From the NCBI GenBank assembly GCA_019753235.1, contig JAIELF010000041.1:1-64000 (forward strand): a stretch of 64,000 nucleotides of DNA, read 5' to 3'. This DNA is from a bacterium. Its GTDB lineage: Bacteria; Planctomycetota; Planctomycetia; Kolteriales; Kolteriaceae. The position numbers were made by a program, and so were the translations under genes. The notes under the pieces are model-generated. The model had not been told where the DNA came from, did not search any database, and saw only the letters and a program-made list of their open reading frames with translations. Below are positions 8,143 to 19,507 of this stretch, in pieces; position 1 is the stretch's first letter, and the number at the start of each line of letters is the position of its first letter.

Positions 8143-9416
8143 GGTGATGATGGACCTCTTGAGTTGTCATGCGATTGATGGAGAGATTGACGGTGAAGTC
8201 GCCCGAGATATGCTCCCAGGCCAGCTGCCAGTAGTGCAAATGGAATGGCGGCAAATAGGACGCGATCCATCGAACCCAACCAGGCTTTGCCCGGCTCGAT
8301 GAGAAAGCCCGGAAAGACTCCCCCGCCACGGACGAAGACTGTATCGATCAGGTTTTTGGTAGCGAACTTATCCTCGCGAGAAACGCTGGTGAAGAGAACC
8401 TCTCGCGCGGGGGCGACCAGCGATAGCCATAAAACTCGAATCAGGATGCCCACAGAGAAGGCGACGGCAAGTGTGTTGAACATTCCCAGCGTTCCGAAGC
8501 TGATGGCGTAGACGAGAGGGACCCCGACAAGAATGTACGTGATCCCTAAATGGCGTAAGCACCAAGGTGTGATCAGCCATTGGCCCGCGACAATGGCGAT
8601 GCTGGAGTAGAGATTGAAACTAGCAAACAAGCTTGTCCGCCGATGCACGTCGGAAATCCCCTTCATGAGACTATTCACGTCGAAGTAGAGAACGATGTCA
8701 ATGGCCGTCCCCACGAAGAGGAAGATCGCAATCCCAAGCAAATAGGGTGACGTCGTCAAGCTTCGAAAAGCGGTAAAGAGATCGCGCCAAGAGGAGTTCG
8801 CCCGGACCACGTCTGTGCGCGTCCATCTTGCTGGTTCGCACACGATATCGAGCAATAGAACGAGAATGGCCGAGATCATCAACGAGCCAGCCGTCACCAT
8901 CAGTAATCCGCGGTTGCCGATCTGTTTGGAGAGATTAATCGCGACGAGCGATGCGAGGATCGACCCGGCCGTGCCGCCGGCAGCAATGCGGCCGAAGGTT
9001 ACTTTGGCTTCGCCGGTGGTGAAGACGTCGACCAAAAATGACCAGAAACAGGAGACGGAGAAGAGGCTGAAGAAGCTTGCCCACACGTAGAAGCAGCCGA
9101 TCAACAAGGTCGATTGCTCGGCTTGCGCCGCGTCCGTGGGGAGCGACCAAGCGAACCAGCTGAAGGCGATCAGGAAGATGGAATAGCTCATCAAGTACAG
9201 CGTTCGTCGTGTCAGCTGCCGAGCAATCCAACCGTAGATCGGCGTCACGATCAGCATCAGGGCGAAGGTCGCCGACATCACCCATTTAAGTTGGCTTTCG
9301 GGGACCATGGTGGCCAGCGACTCTCGGACGGGCCGAGCACAGTACCACCCGAAGAGCAAAAAGAAGAACCACGCAAAACTGATCAGTGTTCGGCGATCGA
9401 CATAGGAGATAAGCAC
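8139..9416 (-). CDS. Twelve-helix transporter of MFS / NTP-NDP-exchanger-like type
   Basis: 425 residues, almost all hydrophobic helices. The N-terminal YCARPVRESLA after the first helix and the later GRIAAGGTAGSILASL resemble bacterial proteins annotated as MFS or as NTP/NDP antiporter-like (TlcA-related) transporters. The substrate is not predictable. It is the first gene of a two-gene operon with the sulfatase (ATGA overlap), so uptake of a sulfatase product is possible but unproven. An alternative is a member of an uncharacterised MFS branch with no link to the sulfatase. Confidence 0.7.
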   Translation of the reverse strand: MLISYVDRRTLISFAWFFFLLFGWYCARPVRESLATMVPESQLKWVMSATFALMLIVTPIYGWIARQLTRRTLYLMSYSIFLIAFSWFAWSLPTDAAQAEQSTLLIGCFYVWASFFSLFSVSCFWSFLVDVFTTGEAKVTFGRIAAGGTAGSILASLVAINLSKQIGNRGLLMVTAGSLMISAILVLLLDIVCEPARWTRTDVVRANSSWRDLFTAFRSLTTSPYLLGIAIFLFVGTAIDIVLYFDVNSLMKGISDVHRRTSLFASFNLYSSIAIVAGQWLITPWCLRHLGITYILVGVPLVYAISFGTLGMFNTLAVAFSVGILIRVLWLSLVAPAREVLFTSVSREDKFATKNLIDTVFVRGGGVFPGFLIEPGKAWLGSMDRVLFAAIPFALLAAGLGAYLGRLHRQSLHQSHDNSRGPSSP

Positions 9417-9674
9417 GCGGACGTTTCTCCGTTCTTTTTCACCGTCTGGGGTATACGATATCGGGTGGCGGTGTCGCCATGTGAAGGGACTTGTCGATCG
9501 ACCAAAGGATAATTATTCCTGAAAATCGCCTTGGGTCCAAAGTGTTTTCACTCGCTCACTCGCTCATTCGCGCGACCGTCGGGCCGGGTGATGAGAGTCC
9601 TTGCTATGAATGCCAAGGCGAGTGTTTGATCGGACGAACTTGATTGGAAGATCGCTAGACAGGGATGCGTTTTC

Positions 9675-11465
9675 ATGGATTCGGTCGACGAGAAATGTCC
9701 TGCTTCTCTGGTCGCCCGCAAGCGATGGCAGTTGCGTTCGAACGATTTTGATCGATCCCGATTTCTCGCCAGCGAGCTCCATGTCCACCCTGTCGTGGCG
9801 CACTTGCTGATCAATCGTGGTGCCGACACCCTCGAGCAAGGGCGTCGCTTTCTGGATCGCCGGCTCAAGACGCTGCACGATCCGATGGAACTTCCTGGCA
9901 TCACGCAAGCGGCCGACCGAATTTACTCGGCCATTACGGCGGGTAAAAAGATCTGCATCTACGGCGACTACGATGTTGATGGGATGTGCGCGACGTCGAT
10001 CTTGATGGAGTGTCTTCGCTTGGCGGGGGCATCTCCGATTTTCTACATCCCCGATCGCCTTGAAGAGGGTTACGGCGTCAGCCGAGCTTCGCTTGATGCC
10101 GTGAGCGCGCTGGGGGCGAACCTTGTCATCACCGTCGACTGCGGTGTCGCCAGCGTGGAGGAGGCCGAGCACGCGCGGGCGATCGGTCTCGAGTACATTG
10201 TGACCGATCATCACGAGTTCCACGACACGATCCCGCCGGCCGATGCGGTCGTTCATCCTCGATTGCCTGGCACCAGCTATCCGTTTGGTGATCTTTGTGG
10301 AACAGGAGTCGCCTTCAAGTTGGCATGGGAGATCGCGCGACGAGCCAGCGGCGGTGCCACCACCACTCCGACGTTTCGGCAATTCCTGCTGGATGCGACG
10401 AGCTTGACCGCGATCGGAACCATCTGTGACATTGTTCCACTGGAAGGAGAGAATCGCGCGCTGGTTCATAATGGATTGAAGAGCCTGAAGGCCTCGCCGC
10501 CGATCGGTCTTGCGTATTTGATGCGAGAGGCGGGGCTCGAAAAAAAGACCTGTTTGGAAGCGGAGGATGTTGCCTTTACGATCGGTCCTCGGCTCAATGC
10601 GTGCGGTCGGCTCGGACAGGCGAGGCTTGGTGTTGAACTTTTGACCACGCGAGACAACGCCCGTGCTCAAGAGCTCGCGCGTCATCTCGACGATCAGAAC
10701 AAAGAGCGTCAATCGCTGGAACGGCGAACGTTTTTGGAAGCTCGTGAGATGGTCGAGCAACTGTACTCGGTAGAGGGGGGCTCACTTCCTTTCTCGTTGG
10801 TGCTGGCACAGGAGGGATGGCATGCCGGCGTGATCGGCATTGTCGCAAGCCGAATGGTCGAGCGCTACCATCGGCCCTGTGTGATGATTGCGCTGAATAA
10901 AGGCGAAGGGACCGGATCGGCTCGCAGTGTGGCGGGAGTTCATCTGCAACAGGCATTGGCGGGATGTGGCGATTTTCTGCGGCAATCGGGTGGGCACGAG
11001 ATGGCGGCGGGACTTCGGATCAGTCCCGAGAAGATCGATCCTTTTCGCGAAGCGTTTGAAATGGAGGTCCGGACTCGGACGGGCGGCGAATCGGGGAGGG
11101 CCGACCTTTCGATCGATTTAGAAGTTCCGCTGCATGCTCTTTCAACGGACCTGGTTCGATCGCTTGAAGTCCTCGAACCATTCGGGTCGCGCAATCCCAA
11201 GCCGGTGTTTCTGGCTAACAATGTCTCGCTTCTAGGAGAGCCACGAATCATGGGTGGAGGTGGTCGGCATTTCAGCTTTCAGGTGCAACAAGGGGAGAAG
11301 TCTCTTCGCGCGGTCGCTTTCGGTCAAGCAGAAAGACTCCACGAGTTGGCCGACGAGAACGGAAAATGTTCGCTTGTATTCGAGCCGGTCATCAATGATT
11401 TTCGAGGCTTTCCTTCCGTCGAATTGAAGGTGAAGGATTTTCGTCCCGGCCCCTTTGTCGGCTGA
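9675..11465 (+). CDS. recJ: Single-stranded-DNA-specific exonuclease RecJ
   Basis: 596 residues. DHH-family motifs are in order: DYDVDG (98-103), a TVDCG motif near 153-157, and the hallmark DHHEF at about 178. These are followed by the DHHA1 domain (GWHAGVIGIVASRMVERY, then GGHEMAAG) and a C-terminal OB-fold with LEVLEPFGSRNPKPVF. RecJ is a 5'-3' exonuclease on single-stranded DNA acting in recombination and mismatch/base-excision repair with Mn or Mg. It is the first gene of a rightward run recJ-pcm-leuC. The first 20 residues are poorly conserved-looking, so the true start might be slightly downstream. Confidence 0.95.
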   Translation: MDSVDEKCPASLVARKRWQLRSNDFDRSRFLASELHVHPVVAHLLINRGADTLEQGRRFLDRRLKTLHDPMELPGITQAADRIYSAITAGKKICIYGDYDVDGMCATSILMECLRLAGASPIFYIPDRLEEGYGVSRASLDAVSALGANLVITVDCGVASVEEAEHARAIGLEYIVTDHHEFHDTIPPADAVVHPRLPGTSYPFGDLCGTGVAFKLAWEIARRASGGATTTPTFRQFLLDATSLTAIGTICDIVPLEGENRALVHNGLKSLKASPPIGLAYLMREAGLEKKTCLEAEDVAFTIGPRLNACGRLGQARLGVELLTTRDNARAQELARHLDDQNKERQSLERRTFLEAREMVEQLYSVEGGSLPFSLVLAQEGWHAGVIGIVASRMVERYHRPCVMIALNKGEGTGSARSVAGVHLQQALAGCGDFLRQSGGHEMAAGLRISPEKIDPFREAFEMEVRTRTGGESGRADLSIDLEVPLHALSTDLVRSLEVLEPFGSRNPKPVFLANNVSLLGEPRIMGGGGRHFSFQVQQGEKSLRAVAFGQAERLHELADENGKCSLVFEPVINDFRGFPSVELKVKDFRPGPFVG

Positions 11466-11501
11466 CGATGCAAGGCATGATGGAATGAATTGAGGTGATC
11501 G

Positions 11502-12161
11502 ATGGATCCATCGATGCCATCAGCGCGACGAGCGCTGCTCCGAGATTTGTTCGATCAGGGAATCAACGATCTCGATGTTCTGGCCGCGATCCAGAACATA
11601 CCGCGTGAATGGTTTGTTCCGCCGGACTTGGTTGATCGAGCGTACGACAATACGCCTCTACCGATCGGCATGGGGCAAACGATTTCTCAGCCCATGATCG
11701 TGGCCAAGATGACCTCGGCGCTCGCGATCGAGAAAGACTCCCGTGTTCTGGAAGTCGGCACAGGCAGTGGTTATCAAACCGCGATTCTCGCTCGACTCGC
11801 GCCCGAGGTCTTTACGATCGAGCGGTTCGATGAGCTTTCGCGTCTAGCAATGGATCGACTCGCTTCGCTGGGAGTGACGAATGTTCGCTCGCGGGTGGGC
11901 GACGGGACGCTTGGTTGGCCGGAAGCGGCGCCCTTTGATCGAATCATCCTGACGGCGGCAGGCCCGAGGATTCCGCCTGCCCTGGTGAAACAATTGGCCG
12001 AGGGGGGGAGGTTGGTCTTGCCGATCGAGTCGACGCCGGGCGTCCAGACGCTTTATCTTTTCCGCAAACACAATGGGGAACTCGAACCTCAGTCGCTCGG
12101 CGGATGTCGATTTGTTCGGCTGATCGGCGAGGAAGGCTGGTCCGAGAACGAGGTCCGCTGA
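11502..12161 (+). CDS. pcm: Protein-L-isoaspartate O-methyltransferase
   Basis: 219 residues, normal for the family. It has the PCMT N-terminal region with [17 protein letters not shown], the SAM-binding loop [18 protein letters not shown], and downstream [17 protein letters not shown]. It methylates abnormal isoaspartyl residues so that they can revert to aspartate, a protein-repair function in the cytoplasm. It lies 36 bases after recJ and is probably co-transcribed with it. Confidence 0.95.
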   Translation: MDPSMPSARRALLRDLFDQGINDLDVLAAIQNIPREWFVPPDLVDRAYDNTPLPIGMGQTISQPMIVAKMTSALAIEKDSRVLEVGTGSGYQTAILARLAPEVFTIERFDELSRLAMDRLASLGVTNVRSRVGDGTLGWPEAAPFDRIILTAAGPRIPPALVKQLAEGGRLVLPIESTPGVQTLYLFRKHNGELEPQSLGGCRFVRLIGEEGWSENEVR

Positions 12162-12271
12162 AACGTGCCTGTCTCTTCCCGCGAGAATGGGTCTGGAATT
12201 TCCGAAGATTTATAGAATGGTCCCTCGCGGTAGAGGGCGGGTTCCGACAAGCGAGAATTGAGGTTCGCACG

Positions 12272-13666
12272 ATGTCGACACGTACGTTGTTCGAGAAGAT
12301 TTGGGACGCACACGTGGTGGATGCCGTCCCCGGTCAGCCGGCCCTCCTTTACATTGATCGGCATCTCGTTCATGAAGTCACCTCGCCGCAGGCTTTTGAA
12401 GGCCTTCGAATGACAGGCCGAAAGGTTCGTCGACCAGAACTTGCCTTTGCGACCATGGACCACAACGTGCCGACGACCGATCGCTCGTTGCCCATTGTCG
12501 ACCCGATCTCGAAGACTCAGATGGATACGCTGGCGAACAACTGTCGCGATTTTGGCGTGACCTGTTTCGGACTTGATAGCGAGAACCAAGGGATCGTGCA
12601 CGTCATCGGTCCGGAACTGGGGATCACGCTTCCGGGAATGACCATCGTTTGCGGCGACAGCCATACCTCGACGCATGGCGCGTTTGGATCGCTCGCCTTT
12701 GGTATCGGCACCAGCGAGGTCGAACACGTCCTCGCCACGCAGTGTTTGCTTCAATCGAAGCCCAAGTCGATGGAGATTCGCGTGCTCGGCAACCTCCCGG
12801 CTCGCGTGACCGCCAAGGACATGGTGCTGGCGATCATTGGAAAGATCGGAACCAGCGGTGGGACGGGGTATGTCCTCGAATACACAGGGCAAGCGATTCG
12901 AGATCTGTCGATCGAGCAGCGAATGACCGTTTGCAACATGTCGATTGAAGCAGGTGCTCGTGCCGGCATGATTGCTCCTGATGAGAAGACGTTCGACTAC
13001 TTCCGAGGCAGACCCTATTCGCCGAAGAATTATGATCAGGCGGTCGCCGGGTGGAAGAAGCTTCCCTCGGATCCCGGTGCAAGTTACGACCGATTAGTTG
13101 AGTTGGATGTCTCGGCACTCGAGCCTCAGGTGACCTGGGGAACGACGCCCGGCATGGTGACCGGTGTCGGGGGGAAAGTCCCTAGGCCGGCCGATCTGTC
13201 GGACGAAAACGATCGCAAGGCGGCGAGTTCGGCTCTCGAATACATGGGCCTAAAAGCGGGAACGGCGATCGAATCGATCGTGATCGATTGTGTGTTCATC
13301 GGCTCTTGCACCAACTCGCGGATCGAAGATCTTCGGGAGGCGGCCAAGATCGTCGACGGAAAAAAAGTGAACACGAAGGTCCGCGCGATGGTGGTTCCTG
13401 GCTCTCACCGCGTGAAGAAACAAGCCGAGGCCGAGGGCCTGTCGGAAGTCTTCAAGGCGGCCGGCTTTGAATGGCGAGAGCCGGGCTGCAGCATGTGCCT
13501 CGGAATGAACCCCGATACTCTTTCGCCCGGCGAACGAAGTGCTTCTACTTCCAACCGAAACTTCGAAGGACGACAGGGTCGCGGCGGACGAACGCATCTG
13601 GTGAGCCCCTCCATGGCCGCTGCTGCTGCCATCGAAGGACACTTTGTCGATATCCGCACTTGGTAA
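12272..13666 (+). CDS. leuC: 3-isopropylmalate dehydratase large subunit
   Basis: 464 residues from ATG 12272, the usual length; the longer frame from 12104 overlaps pcm and adds no conserved residues. Aconitase-fold motifs: [22 protein letters not shown], and the iron-sulfur cysteines in [13 protein letters not shown] and [12 protein letters not shown]. It is the catalytic [4Fe-4S] subunit of LeuCD in leucine synthesis and needs the small subunit LeuD. No leuD, leuA or leuB is present beside it or elsewhere in the window, so LeuD must be encoded elsewhere. Confidence 0.93.
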   Translation: MSTRTLFEKIWDAHVVDAVPGQPALLYIDRHLVHEVTSPQAFEGLRMTGRKVRRPELAFATMDHNVPTTDRSLPIVDPISKTQMDTLANNCRDFGVTCFGLDSENQGIVHVIGPELGITLPGMTIVCGDSHTSTHGAFGSLAFGIGTSEVEHVLATQCLLQSKPKSMEIRVLGNLPARVTAKDMVLAIIGKIGTSGGTGYVLEYTGQAIRDLSIEQRMTVCNMSIEAGARAGMIAPDEKTFDYFRGRPYSPKNYDQAVAGWKKLPSDPGASYDRLVELDVSALEPQVTWGTTPGMVTGVGGKVPRPADLSDENDRKAASSALEYMGLKAGTAIESIVIDCVFIGSCTNSRIEDLREAAKIVDGKKVNTKVRAMVVPGSHRVKKQAEAEGLSEVFKAAGFEWREPGCSMCLGMNPDTLSPGERSASTSNRNFEGRQGRGGRTHLVSPSMAAAAAIEGHFVDIRTW

Positions 13667-13881
13667 ACCGACCGAGCGGTCCGTTTTCCCTCTCGTGAAA
13701 ATCGAAGGGGAGCGACCCTTCTTTATTCGAGAGAAATCCCTCCTCCGATTCAGGGAGAACGGGATTTGCATTTGACCCATGATCCTTGTGATTTTCTTTT
13801 CGACGTTCTTCTCGCGCTCGGCTAATATCGGACTACTGCGACCTAGCTCCGGTTTGATCCTGCCTCGAGGAGTTTCTCCCC

Positions 13882-15198
13882 ATGCTGTCGATGCTTCTTT
13901 CATCCTTGATGTTGACCCTTGGGCAAGATCCTTATTCGCTTCCCGGCTCGTTCGCCTGGGGCGAAAGGCAAGTCTCCGTTCCCAACGCGACGGGCGGCTC
14001 GCAGAGTGCCAAGCTGTATTATCCTGCCGTGAGTCAGGGAACGGGAACCGACTTGAGCCCCTCGGGGGGCCCGTTTCCTGTCGTGACTTTCGCGCACGGC
14101 TTCTTTGCGACGCCGGCCTTCTATGACAGTTTCTGTCGACAACTGGCCACGCGTGGGTACTTAGTAATCTCGACCGATTCGCAGGGACTAAGTTTCAATC
14201 CGAATCGGCTTCAATACATCTCCGATGTCAAAGACACGATCACTTACCTCATTGATCAAAACTCGACCCCGGGCTCCGTTCTTCAGGGGCGAGTTGATAC
14301 GGCCGCGATTGGTATCTCGGGACATTCGCTCGGGGGCGGGATCGCGTCGGTCGTGGCGGCCGAGGATAGCCGAGTCAAGGCGCTCGCGACGTTCTCGTCG
14401 GTGACGCTCCGTTCAAGCGGGCCCTTAGGAACTGCTCCACCTCCGTATGCAGATGATGCGGTCTCGAAGCTTGATATTCCGGTGAGCTTTATCAATGGAA
14501 GTCTCGATCAGTTGGTGCCGGTATCGAGTGGGGGACAACCTCTTTTCAATGCCGCCAGTGGTCCCAAGTTATTGCCCAACGTGATCGGAGGATATCATGT
14601 CGGTTTCACGGACTTTCCATTTACTCCGCCATTAGGGGATTTTGGCCAACCGGGAAGCATCTCGTTGGAGGAGAATCAAGCGTTCGGCCGGGCGGAGCTG
14701 GCAAGCTTTTTTGATCTCTACCTGAAGGGAGATCAATCCGCGTGGAGAAGGCAGTGGGGTCCCGAACGCTTCGCGCTCGCGGGGGTCATCAATCAAGTCG
14801 ATCCAGGATTCAGCATTACTCTGAATGCCGACAACCTCGTCGGCCTGCCCGGTCAGCAGAAATGGGTCGATATCACGATCCAGAACACTTCCGATCATTC
14901 TGACAGCTACTCTCTATTTGCCGAGGATAATCTCTGGTCGCTGAACTTCTCGTTGCCGAGCACCAGTCTGCTCGCACCGGGTCAGCAACAAACTCTTTCC
15001 GCGTGGGTAACGATTCCCAGTAGTCCTGCTTCACTCACCGATCTCGCTTTGGTGAGTGCTCGATCGAATCTTGACGGAGGGACGCGGGCGTTCACGTATT
15101 TGCGGACGTCAGTCCCCGAGGCGTCGTCGCTGGTGCTTGCGGGTGGGGCGATCCTTGTGGCCGGCGCTAGCGTGATCGGACGACGGAAATCTCGTTAG
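13882..15198 (+). CDS. Secreted alpha/beta hydrolase with PEP-CTERM-type tail
   Basis: 438 residues from ATG 13882, preceded by GAGGAG. A short signal peptide (about 1-15) leads into an alpha/beta hydrolase of the dienelactone-hydrolase/chlorophyllase/cutinase-like group. VVTFAHGFFATP is the oxyanion region and GHSLGGGIAS the nucleophile elbow, with Ser in the G-x-S-x-G box. PVSFINGSLDQLVPV carries a likely acidic residue and GGYHVGF a likely histidine. A C-terminal beta domain follows. The end, VPEASSLVLAGG plus a hydrophobic stretch and RRKSR, matches the PEP-CTERM sorting signal processed by exosortases. It is likely a surface-directed esterase or lipase. No exosortase gene is in the window. 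Confidence 0.82.
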   Translation: MLSMLLSSLMLTLGQDPYSLPGSFAWGERQVSVPNATGGSQSAKLYYPAVSQGTGTDLSPSGGPFPVVTFAHGFFATPAFYDSFCRQLATRGYLVISTDSQGLSFNPNRLQYISDVKDTITYLIDQNSTPGSVLQGRVDTAAIGISGHSLGGGIASVVAAEDSRVKALATFSSVTLRSSGPLGTAPPPYADDAVSKLDIPVSFINGSLDQLVPVSSGGQPLFNAASGPKLLPNVIGGYHVGFTDFPFTPPLGDFGQPGSISLEENQAFGRAELASFFDLYLKGDQSAWRRQWGPERFALAGVINQVDPGFSITLNADNLVGLPGQQKWVDITIQNTSDHSDSYSLFAEDNLWSLNFSLPSTSLLAPGQQQTLSAWVTIPSSPASLTDLALVSARSNLDGGTRAFTYLRTSVPEASSLVLAGGAILVAGASVIGRRKSR

Positions 15199-15302
15199 AC
15201 TCGGTCTCAGTCCACGCAGAACTCCACTCGCAGGACGTTCAACAGGCGGCGGTTTTTCGACGGTGTCGCGCTTTGGCTCTATTCGGAGCCGTCGATGGCG
15301 GA

Positions 15303-18300
15303 TTAACCCGGATCGTAAGCGAGATTGGGAGACAACCAGCGTTCCGCCTCGGCCAATGTCATGCCAGCTCGACCGGCGTACGCTTCCACTTGATCTCGGG
15401 TGATTCGATCGACGGCGAAATACCGAGCCTCGGGATGCCCGAAGTACCATCCGCTCACCGAGGCAGCAGGCATCATGGCGAAAGACTCGGTGAGAGTGAT
15501 GCCGATCTGCTTTTCGACCCCTAACAGGTTCCAAAGCGTTCGTTTGACCGTATGGTCGGGACAAGCGGGATAGCCTGGCGCGGGGCGAATTCCTCGATAC
15601 TTCTCATCGATGAGCTCTTCAGGCGACAGTTTTTCATCGCTGCCGAAACCCCAATCAAGGCGGGCTTGGGCATGCAGCTTCTCCGCCAAGGCCTCCGCGA
15701 AACGATCCGCCAGCGCCTTCGCCATGATCGAACCATAGTCGTCGTGGTCCTTCTCCAGTTCCGCGACGAATTTTTCCAGTCCAATTCCGCCCGTGACCGC
15801 AAAGCCGCCGAGGTAATCGTTCTTACCGGTTGCGATAGGGGCGATGTAGTCAGCGAGGCTGCGATAGTTTGTTTGTCCTCGCCGTTCCCACTGCTGACGA
15901 AGCATGGGGAATCGGCAACGTTCAACCTTGTACGTGTCATCCGTGTAGACGACGACGTCGTCCCCGTCCGACCGAGCCGGGAAGAAGCCGTAGATCGCGC
16001 GGGCCGTGACGAGATTCTCTTTCACCATTCGCGCGAGCATCTTCTGAGCATCGTCAAAGAGTTTTTTCGCCTCGGGGCCGATCATCTTGTCTTCAAAAAT
16101 CTTCGGATACTTGCCGTGCAATTCCCACGCAGCAAAGAAAGGGGACCAATCGATAAAGGGAGCGATCTCTTTGAGCGGGACCGGATCGATGACGCGAGTC
16201 CCTAGAAACGCGGGGGTCGGCAATTCCGTAGTGTTCCAGTCGATGGAGAATCGATGCTTGAATGCGTCGGCATACGAAACGAGCTTCTTTTGCTGCCGTT
16301 CCGCATAGGCGGCCCGCTCGCGGTCTTGATTGAGACGGTTCTCGCGATCGAACTCGCTTCGGGCTTCGGTTCGGCTCAATCGATCGACGACGCCGACCGC
16401 GCGCGAGGCATCCTTCACATGGATAACTTCTCGCCCATACGCAGGGGCGATCTTGACGGCGGTATGTTTGGAACTGGTGGTTGCGCCGCCGATAAGCAAG
16501 GGAAGATCGAAGCCGACTCGCTGCATCTCGCGAGCGACGTGAACCATTTCTTCGAGGGAAGGAGTGATCAGCCCCGATAGCCCGATATGCGTGGCCTGTT
16601 CTTTCTTAGCCGCTTCCAGAATCTTTTCGCACGGGACCATCACGCCCAGATCGATCACCTCGTAGTCATTGCAACCGAGCACCACCCCGACAATATTTTT
16701 GCCGATATCGTGCACGTCCCCCTTCACAGTCGCCAGCAGCACTCGGCCGCGCGGCTGTCGCGCTTGGCCAGACGCCAATCGCTCGGCTTCCATAAAGGGC
16801 ATTAAGTACGCAACGGCTTTCTTCATGACGCGGGCGCTTTTGACCACTTGGGGCAGGAACATTTTGCCTGCACCGAAAAGGTCGCCGACGATGTTCATCC
16901 CATCCATGAGCGGCCCTTCGATGATGTCGAGAGGCCGAGCGTACTGATGCCTGGCTTCTTCGACATCCTCGTCGACGAAATCGGCAATACCTTTGAGGAG
17001 AGCTTGCTTCAGACGTTCTTGGACTGGCTCTTTTCTCCAGGCGAGCTGTTCGTCCTCGCCCTTCTCTTTTTGTTGACTCTTAAAAGACTCAGCAAACTCG
17101 ATCAATCGATCGGTCGCGTCAGGCCGGCGGTTGAACAGCACATCTTCGATCCGCTCGAGAAGATCCTTGGGGATCTCCTCATAGACAGCGAGTTGGCCCG
17201 CATTGACGATCCCCATGTCAAGGCCGGCCGCAATCGCATGGAACAAAAAAGCGGTGTTCATCGACTCGCGAACGGCGTCGTTGCCCCGCAGAGAAAATGA
17301 GACATTGCTCACGCCGCCGCTCGTTCGACAGCGAGGGAGTTTTTTCTTCAGGTCGGCGACCGCATCAAAGAAGGCGATGGCATAGTCATTGTGTTCTGCC
17401 AAACCGGTCGCGATCGTGAGGATATTGACGTCAAAGATGATCTCTTCATCGCGGAAGCCGACCTGCTGCGTCAATAGTTTGTGGGCTCGAAGGCAGATCG
17501 AAACTTTGTGTTCCTTCGTGACCGCTTGCCCGGTTTCGTCAAAGGCCATCACCACGACGGCTGCCCCGTACTGATGAACCAGCCGAGCTTGTTCGAGAAA
17601 CTTCTCCTCTCCTTCTTTCAGGCTGATCGAGTTGACGATGCCACGCCCTTGCAGGCACTTCAAACCCGCTTCGAGGACAGGCCAACTCGAACTATCGACC
17701 ATGATGGGCACGCGGGCAATATCAGGCTCGGCCGCCACCAGATTCAAAAACCTCGTCATGGCTTTGACGCCGTCGATCAGCCCTTCATCCATGTTGATGT
17801 CGATGATGTTGGCGCCCGACTCAACCTGTTGCCGAGCCACCGACAGAGCTTCGTCGTATTTGTCTTCTCGGATCAATCGAGCAAACTTGCGCGAGCCGGT
17901 CACGTTGGTGCGCTCGCCGATCGTGACAAAGCCGGTCGATTGATCGATGTTGAATATGTCGAGCCCCGACAGAGAGCATGCGCTCTTTCGCTTGGAAGGG
18001 GTACGGGGTTTTGCCTGGGCGGCTTGCTCGGCAATGAGACGAATGAATTCGGGCGTCGTGCCGCAACATCCGCCGACGATGTTGACCAGCCCGTCCTGCA
18101 AGTAGTTTCGGATGATGCTCGCCATCTTCTCGGGCGAATCGTCGAAGCCGCCAAAGCCGTTGGGCATGCCGGCATTCGGGTACGCGCTGATGAAGCAGTC
18201 GGCCTGATGGGAAAGAGCCTCGAGGTGCGGGCGAAGCAATTCGCCTCCCAGCGCGCAATTGAAGCCGACTCCTAAGAGGGGATAGTGCGATACCGCCGAC

Positions 18301-19046
18301 CAGAACGCGTCGGCAGTTTGACCGTTGAGCGTTCGGCCCCCTTCGAGAATCGTTCCCGAGCAGATGACCGGGATATCGACACCGTAGGCATTCAGAACTC
18401 GCGAGATCGCAAAGAGGCACGCCTTCATGTTCAGCGTGTCGAAGCCGGTTTCGGGCAAGAGGATGTCCACTCCGCCATCGACCAGGCCGCGAACCTGCTC
18501 TTCGTACGATGTGACCATCTCGTCCCACGTCACTTCCCGCGCCCCAGGATCTTCGACCCGACGCGAGAGAGAAAGAGTCTTGTTCGTGGGACCGATGCTG
18601 CCGGCAGCAAAGCGAGGCTTGCTCGGGTTCCGTTTCGTGTACTCATCACAGATCGCCCGCGCAACCTGAGCCCCGCGCAGGTTCAACTCGTAGGCAATTT
18701 CCGCCAGCTCAAAATCGATCAGCGAAACCGTGTTGGCCTGAAAGGTATTCGTCTCGACGATGTCCGCACCCGCGTCGAGGTAAGCGGCATGAATCTGGCG
18801 AACAATGTCCGGTTGCGTCAGGCAAAGGGCATCGTGCAGATTCTTAAAGTCGGTCGGATGATTCCGGAATCGCTCTCCCCGTTTTACCGCGTCGTCGACC
18901 CCCAGGGCCGACAACATCGTCCCGGTGGCACCGTCGATCACCAAGATCCGCTCGCGGAGCAGTTCTCGCAGTTGCTCTGATTTGGATCCGGTCCGCTTCG
19001 GCGGATGTAACTCTATTGTGGACAAGATCTTGTGCCTCCCAGGCAT
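15303..19046 (-). CDS. metH: Cobalamin-dependent methionine synthase
   Basis: 1247 residues with all four MetH modules. The homocysteine domain (about 1-345) has [12 protein letters not shown] and the zinc cysteines in [14 protein letters not shown] and [10 protein letters not shown]. The methyl-folate domain (about 370-640) has [15 protein letters not shown]. The cap and B12 domain (about 660-905) carry the base-off motif [11 protein letters not shown]. The AdoMet activation domain (about 925-1247) has [13 protein letters not shown]. It transfers a methyl group from methyltetrahydrofolate to homocysteine through cobalamin. ATG 19046 has no clear ribosome binding site, while the TTG seven codons later (19025) follows GGGAGG and may be the real start. 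The partial Ni/Co importer at 62897-64000 could help supply cobalt. Confidence 0.96.
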   Translation of the reverse strand: MPGRHKILSTIELHPPKRTGSKSEQLRELLRERILVIDGATGTMLSALGVDDAVKRGERFRNHPTDFKNLHDALCLTQPDIVRQIHAAYLDAGADIVETNTFQANTVSLIDFELAEIAYELNLRGAQVARAICDEYTKRNPSKPRFAAGSIGPTNKTLSLSRRVEDPGAREVTWDEMVTSYEEQVRGLVDGGVDILLPETGFDTLNMKACLFAISRVLNAYGVDIPVICSGTILEGGRTLNGQTADAFWSAVSHYPLLGVGFNCALGGELLRPHLEALSHQADCFISAYPNAGMPNGFGGFDDSPEKMASIIRNYLQDGLVNIVGGCCGTTPEFIRLIAEQAAQAKPRTPSKRKSACSLSGLDIFNIDQSTGFVTIGERTNVTGSRKFARLIREDKYDEALSVARQQVESGANIIDINMDEGLIDGVKAMTRFLNLVAAEPDIARVPIMVDSSSWPVLEAGLKCLQGRGIVNSISLKEGEEKFLEQARLVHQYGAAVVVMAFDETGQAVTKEHKVSICLRAHKLLTQQVGFRDEEIIFDVNILTIATGLAEHNDYAIAFFDAVADLKKKLPRCRTSGGVSNVSFSLRGNDAVRESMNTAFLFHAIAAGLDMGIVNAGQLAVYEEIPKDLLERIEDVLFNRRPDATDRLIEFAESFKSQQKEKGEDEQLAWRKEPVQERLKQALLKGIADFVDEDVEEARHQYARPLDIIEGPLMDGMNIVGDLFGAGKMFLPQVVKSARVMKKAVAYLMPFMEAERLASGQARQPRGRVLLATVKGDVHDIGKNIVGVVLGCNDYEVIDLGVMVPCEKILEAAKKEQATHIGLSGLITPSLEEMVHVAREMQRVGFDLPLLIGGATTSSKHTAVKIAPAYGREVIHVKDASRAVGVVDRLSRTEARSEFDRENRLNQDRERAAYAERQQKKLVSYADAFKHRFSIDWNTTELPTPAFLGTRVIDPVPLKEIAPFIDWSPFFAAWELHGKYPKIFEDKMIGPEAKKLFDDAQKMLARMVKENLVTARAIYGFFPARSDGDDVVVYTDDTYKVERCRFPMLRQQWERRGQTNYRSLADYIAPIATGKNDYLGGFAVTGGIGLEKFVAELEKDHDDYGSIMAKALADRFAEALAEKLHAQARLDWGFGSDEKLSPEELIDEKYRGIRPAPGYPACPDHTVKRTLWNLLGVEKQIGITLTESFAMMPAASVSGWYFGHPEARYFAVDRITRDQVEAYAGRAGMTLAEAERWLSPNLAYDPG

Positions 19047-19507
19047 TTGATGAGGAGTCCCTCTATCTTAGGCAGATCCAAGAGAATCGCCAGAGGGGAC
19101 CCGGACCGGCTGGGTGCTGTTCGCGCGTAAATTTACCCATGGGCTTACGCCAGGACCGCAGAACCCCAAGCTAGATCCGCAGAACCGCCAGGATCGTTGG
19201 ATTCGTTCAAGTCTGCCTGGCTTCGCATCCGATCCCATTAGAGAGCGAGGAAATCTCGGCCGGTTGCGACGTGGCCCCGAGGCAGGTAGCCAGGCCGATG
19301 TTGAGGCAAAACCCCGGGAGTCCCGAGCAAGGCATGGTCCGCTGGGTCGGTTGGAGACTGGTGAAGGTGGTGATGTGGGCCATGGCGATCTGCCTGGTCA
19401 CTCGCGCCTAGACCGCTTAGATCGCGCCTAGTTCGGGATCGGGCCAACTCGCGTTCCAAAGAACGAGCCAGGAATTCGGAAAAAGAGTCGGCAAGAGGCG
19501 AACCTCG
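19047..19507. other. Intergenic, 461 bases between divergent metH and a membrane-protein gene
   Basis: It must contain the metH promoter and that of the gene at 19508. I looked on the metH strand for cobalamin, SAM or SAH riboswitch cores and saw none. There are short imperfect direct repeats (CCGCAGAACC twice near 19157 and 19182; CGCGCCTAG twice near 19410 and 19425). No convincing reading frame is present. Confidence 0.45.

Noticed and set aside
9564..10760. 398-residue frame antisense to recJ
   Set aside because: Arg/Ser-rich shadow composition with no domain; recJ motifs are intact on the other strand.
12104..12271. 5' extension of the leuC frame into pcm
   Set aside because: The extra 56 codons overlap pcm and share nothing with LeuC; ATG 12272 gives the normal length.
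13668..13690. Terminator after leuC
   Set aside because: GACC-GAGC-GGTC gives only a 4-bp stem before the T-run, too weak to list.
16087..19000. Several long frames antisense to metH
   Set aside because: They mirror the metH codon pattern in a high-GC genome; metH is complete and unambiguous.
18900..19300. Possible cobalamin, SAM or SAH riboswitch upstream of metH
   Set aside because: No B12-box, kink-turn or SAH core was found by eye; a covariance-model search would settle it.
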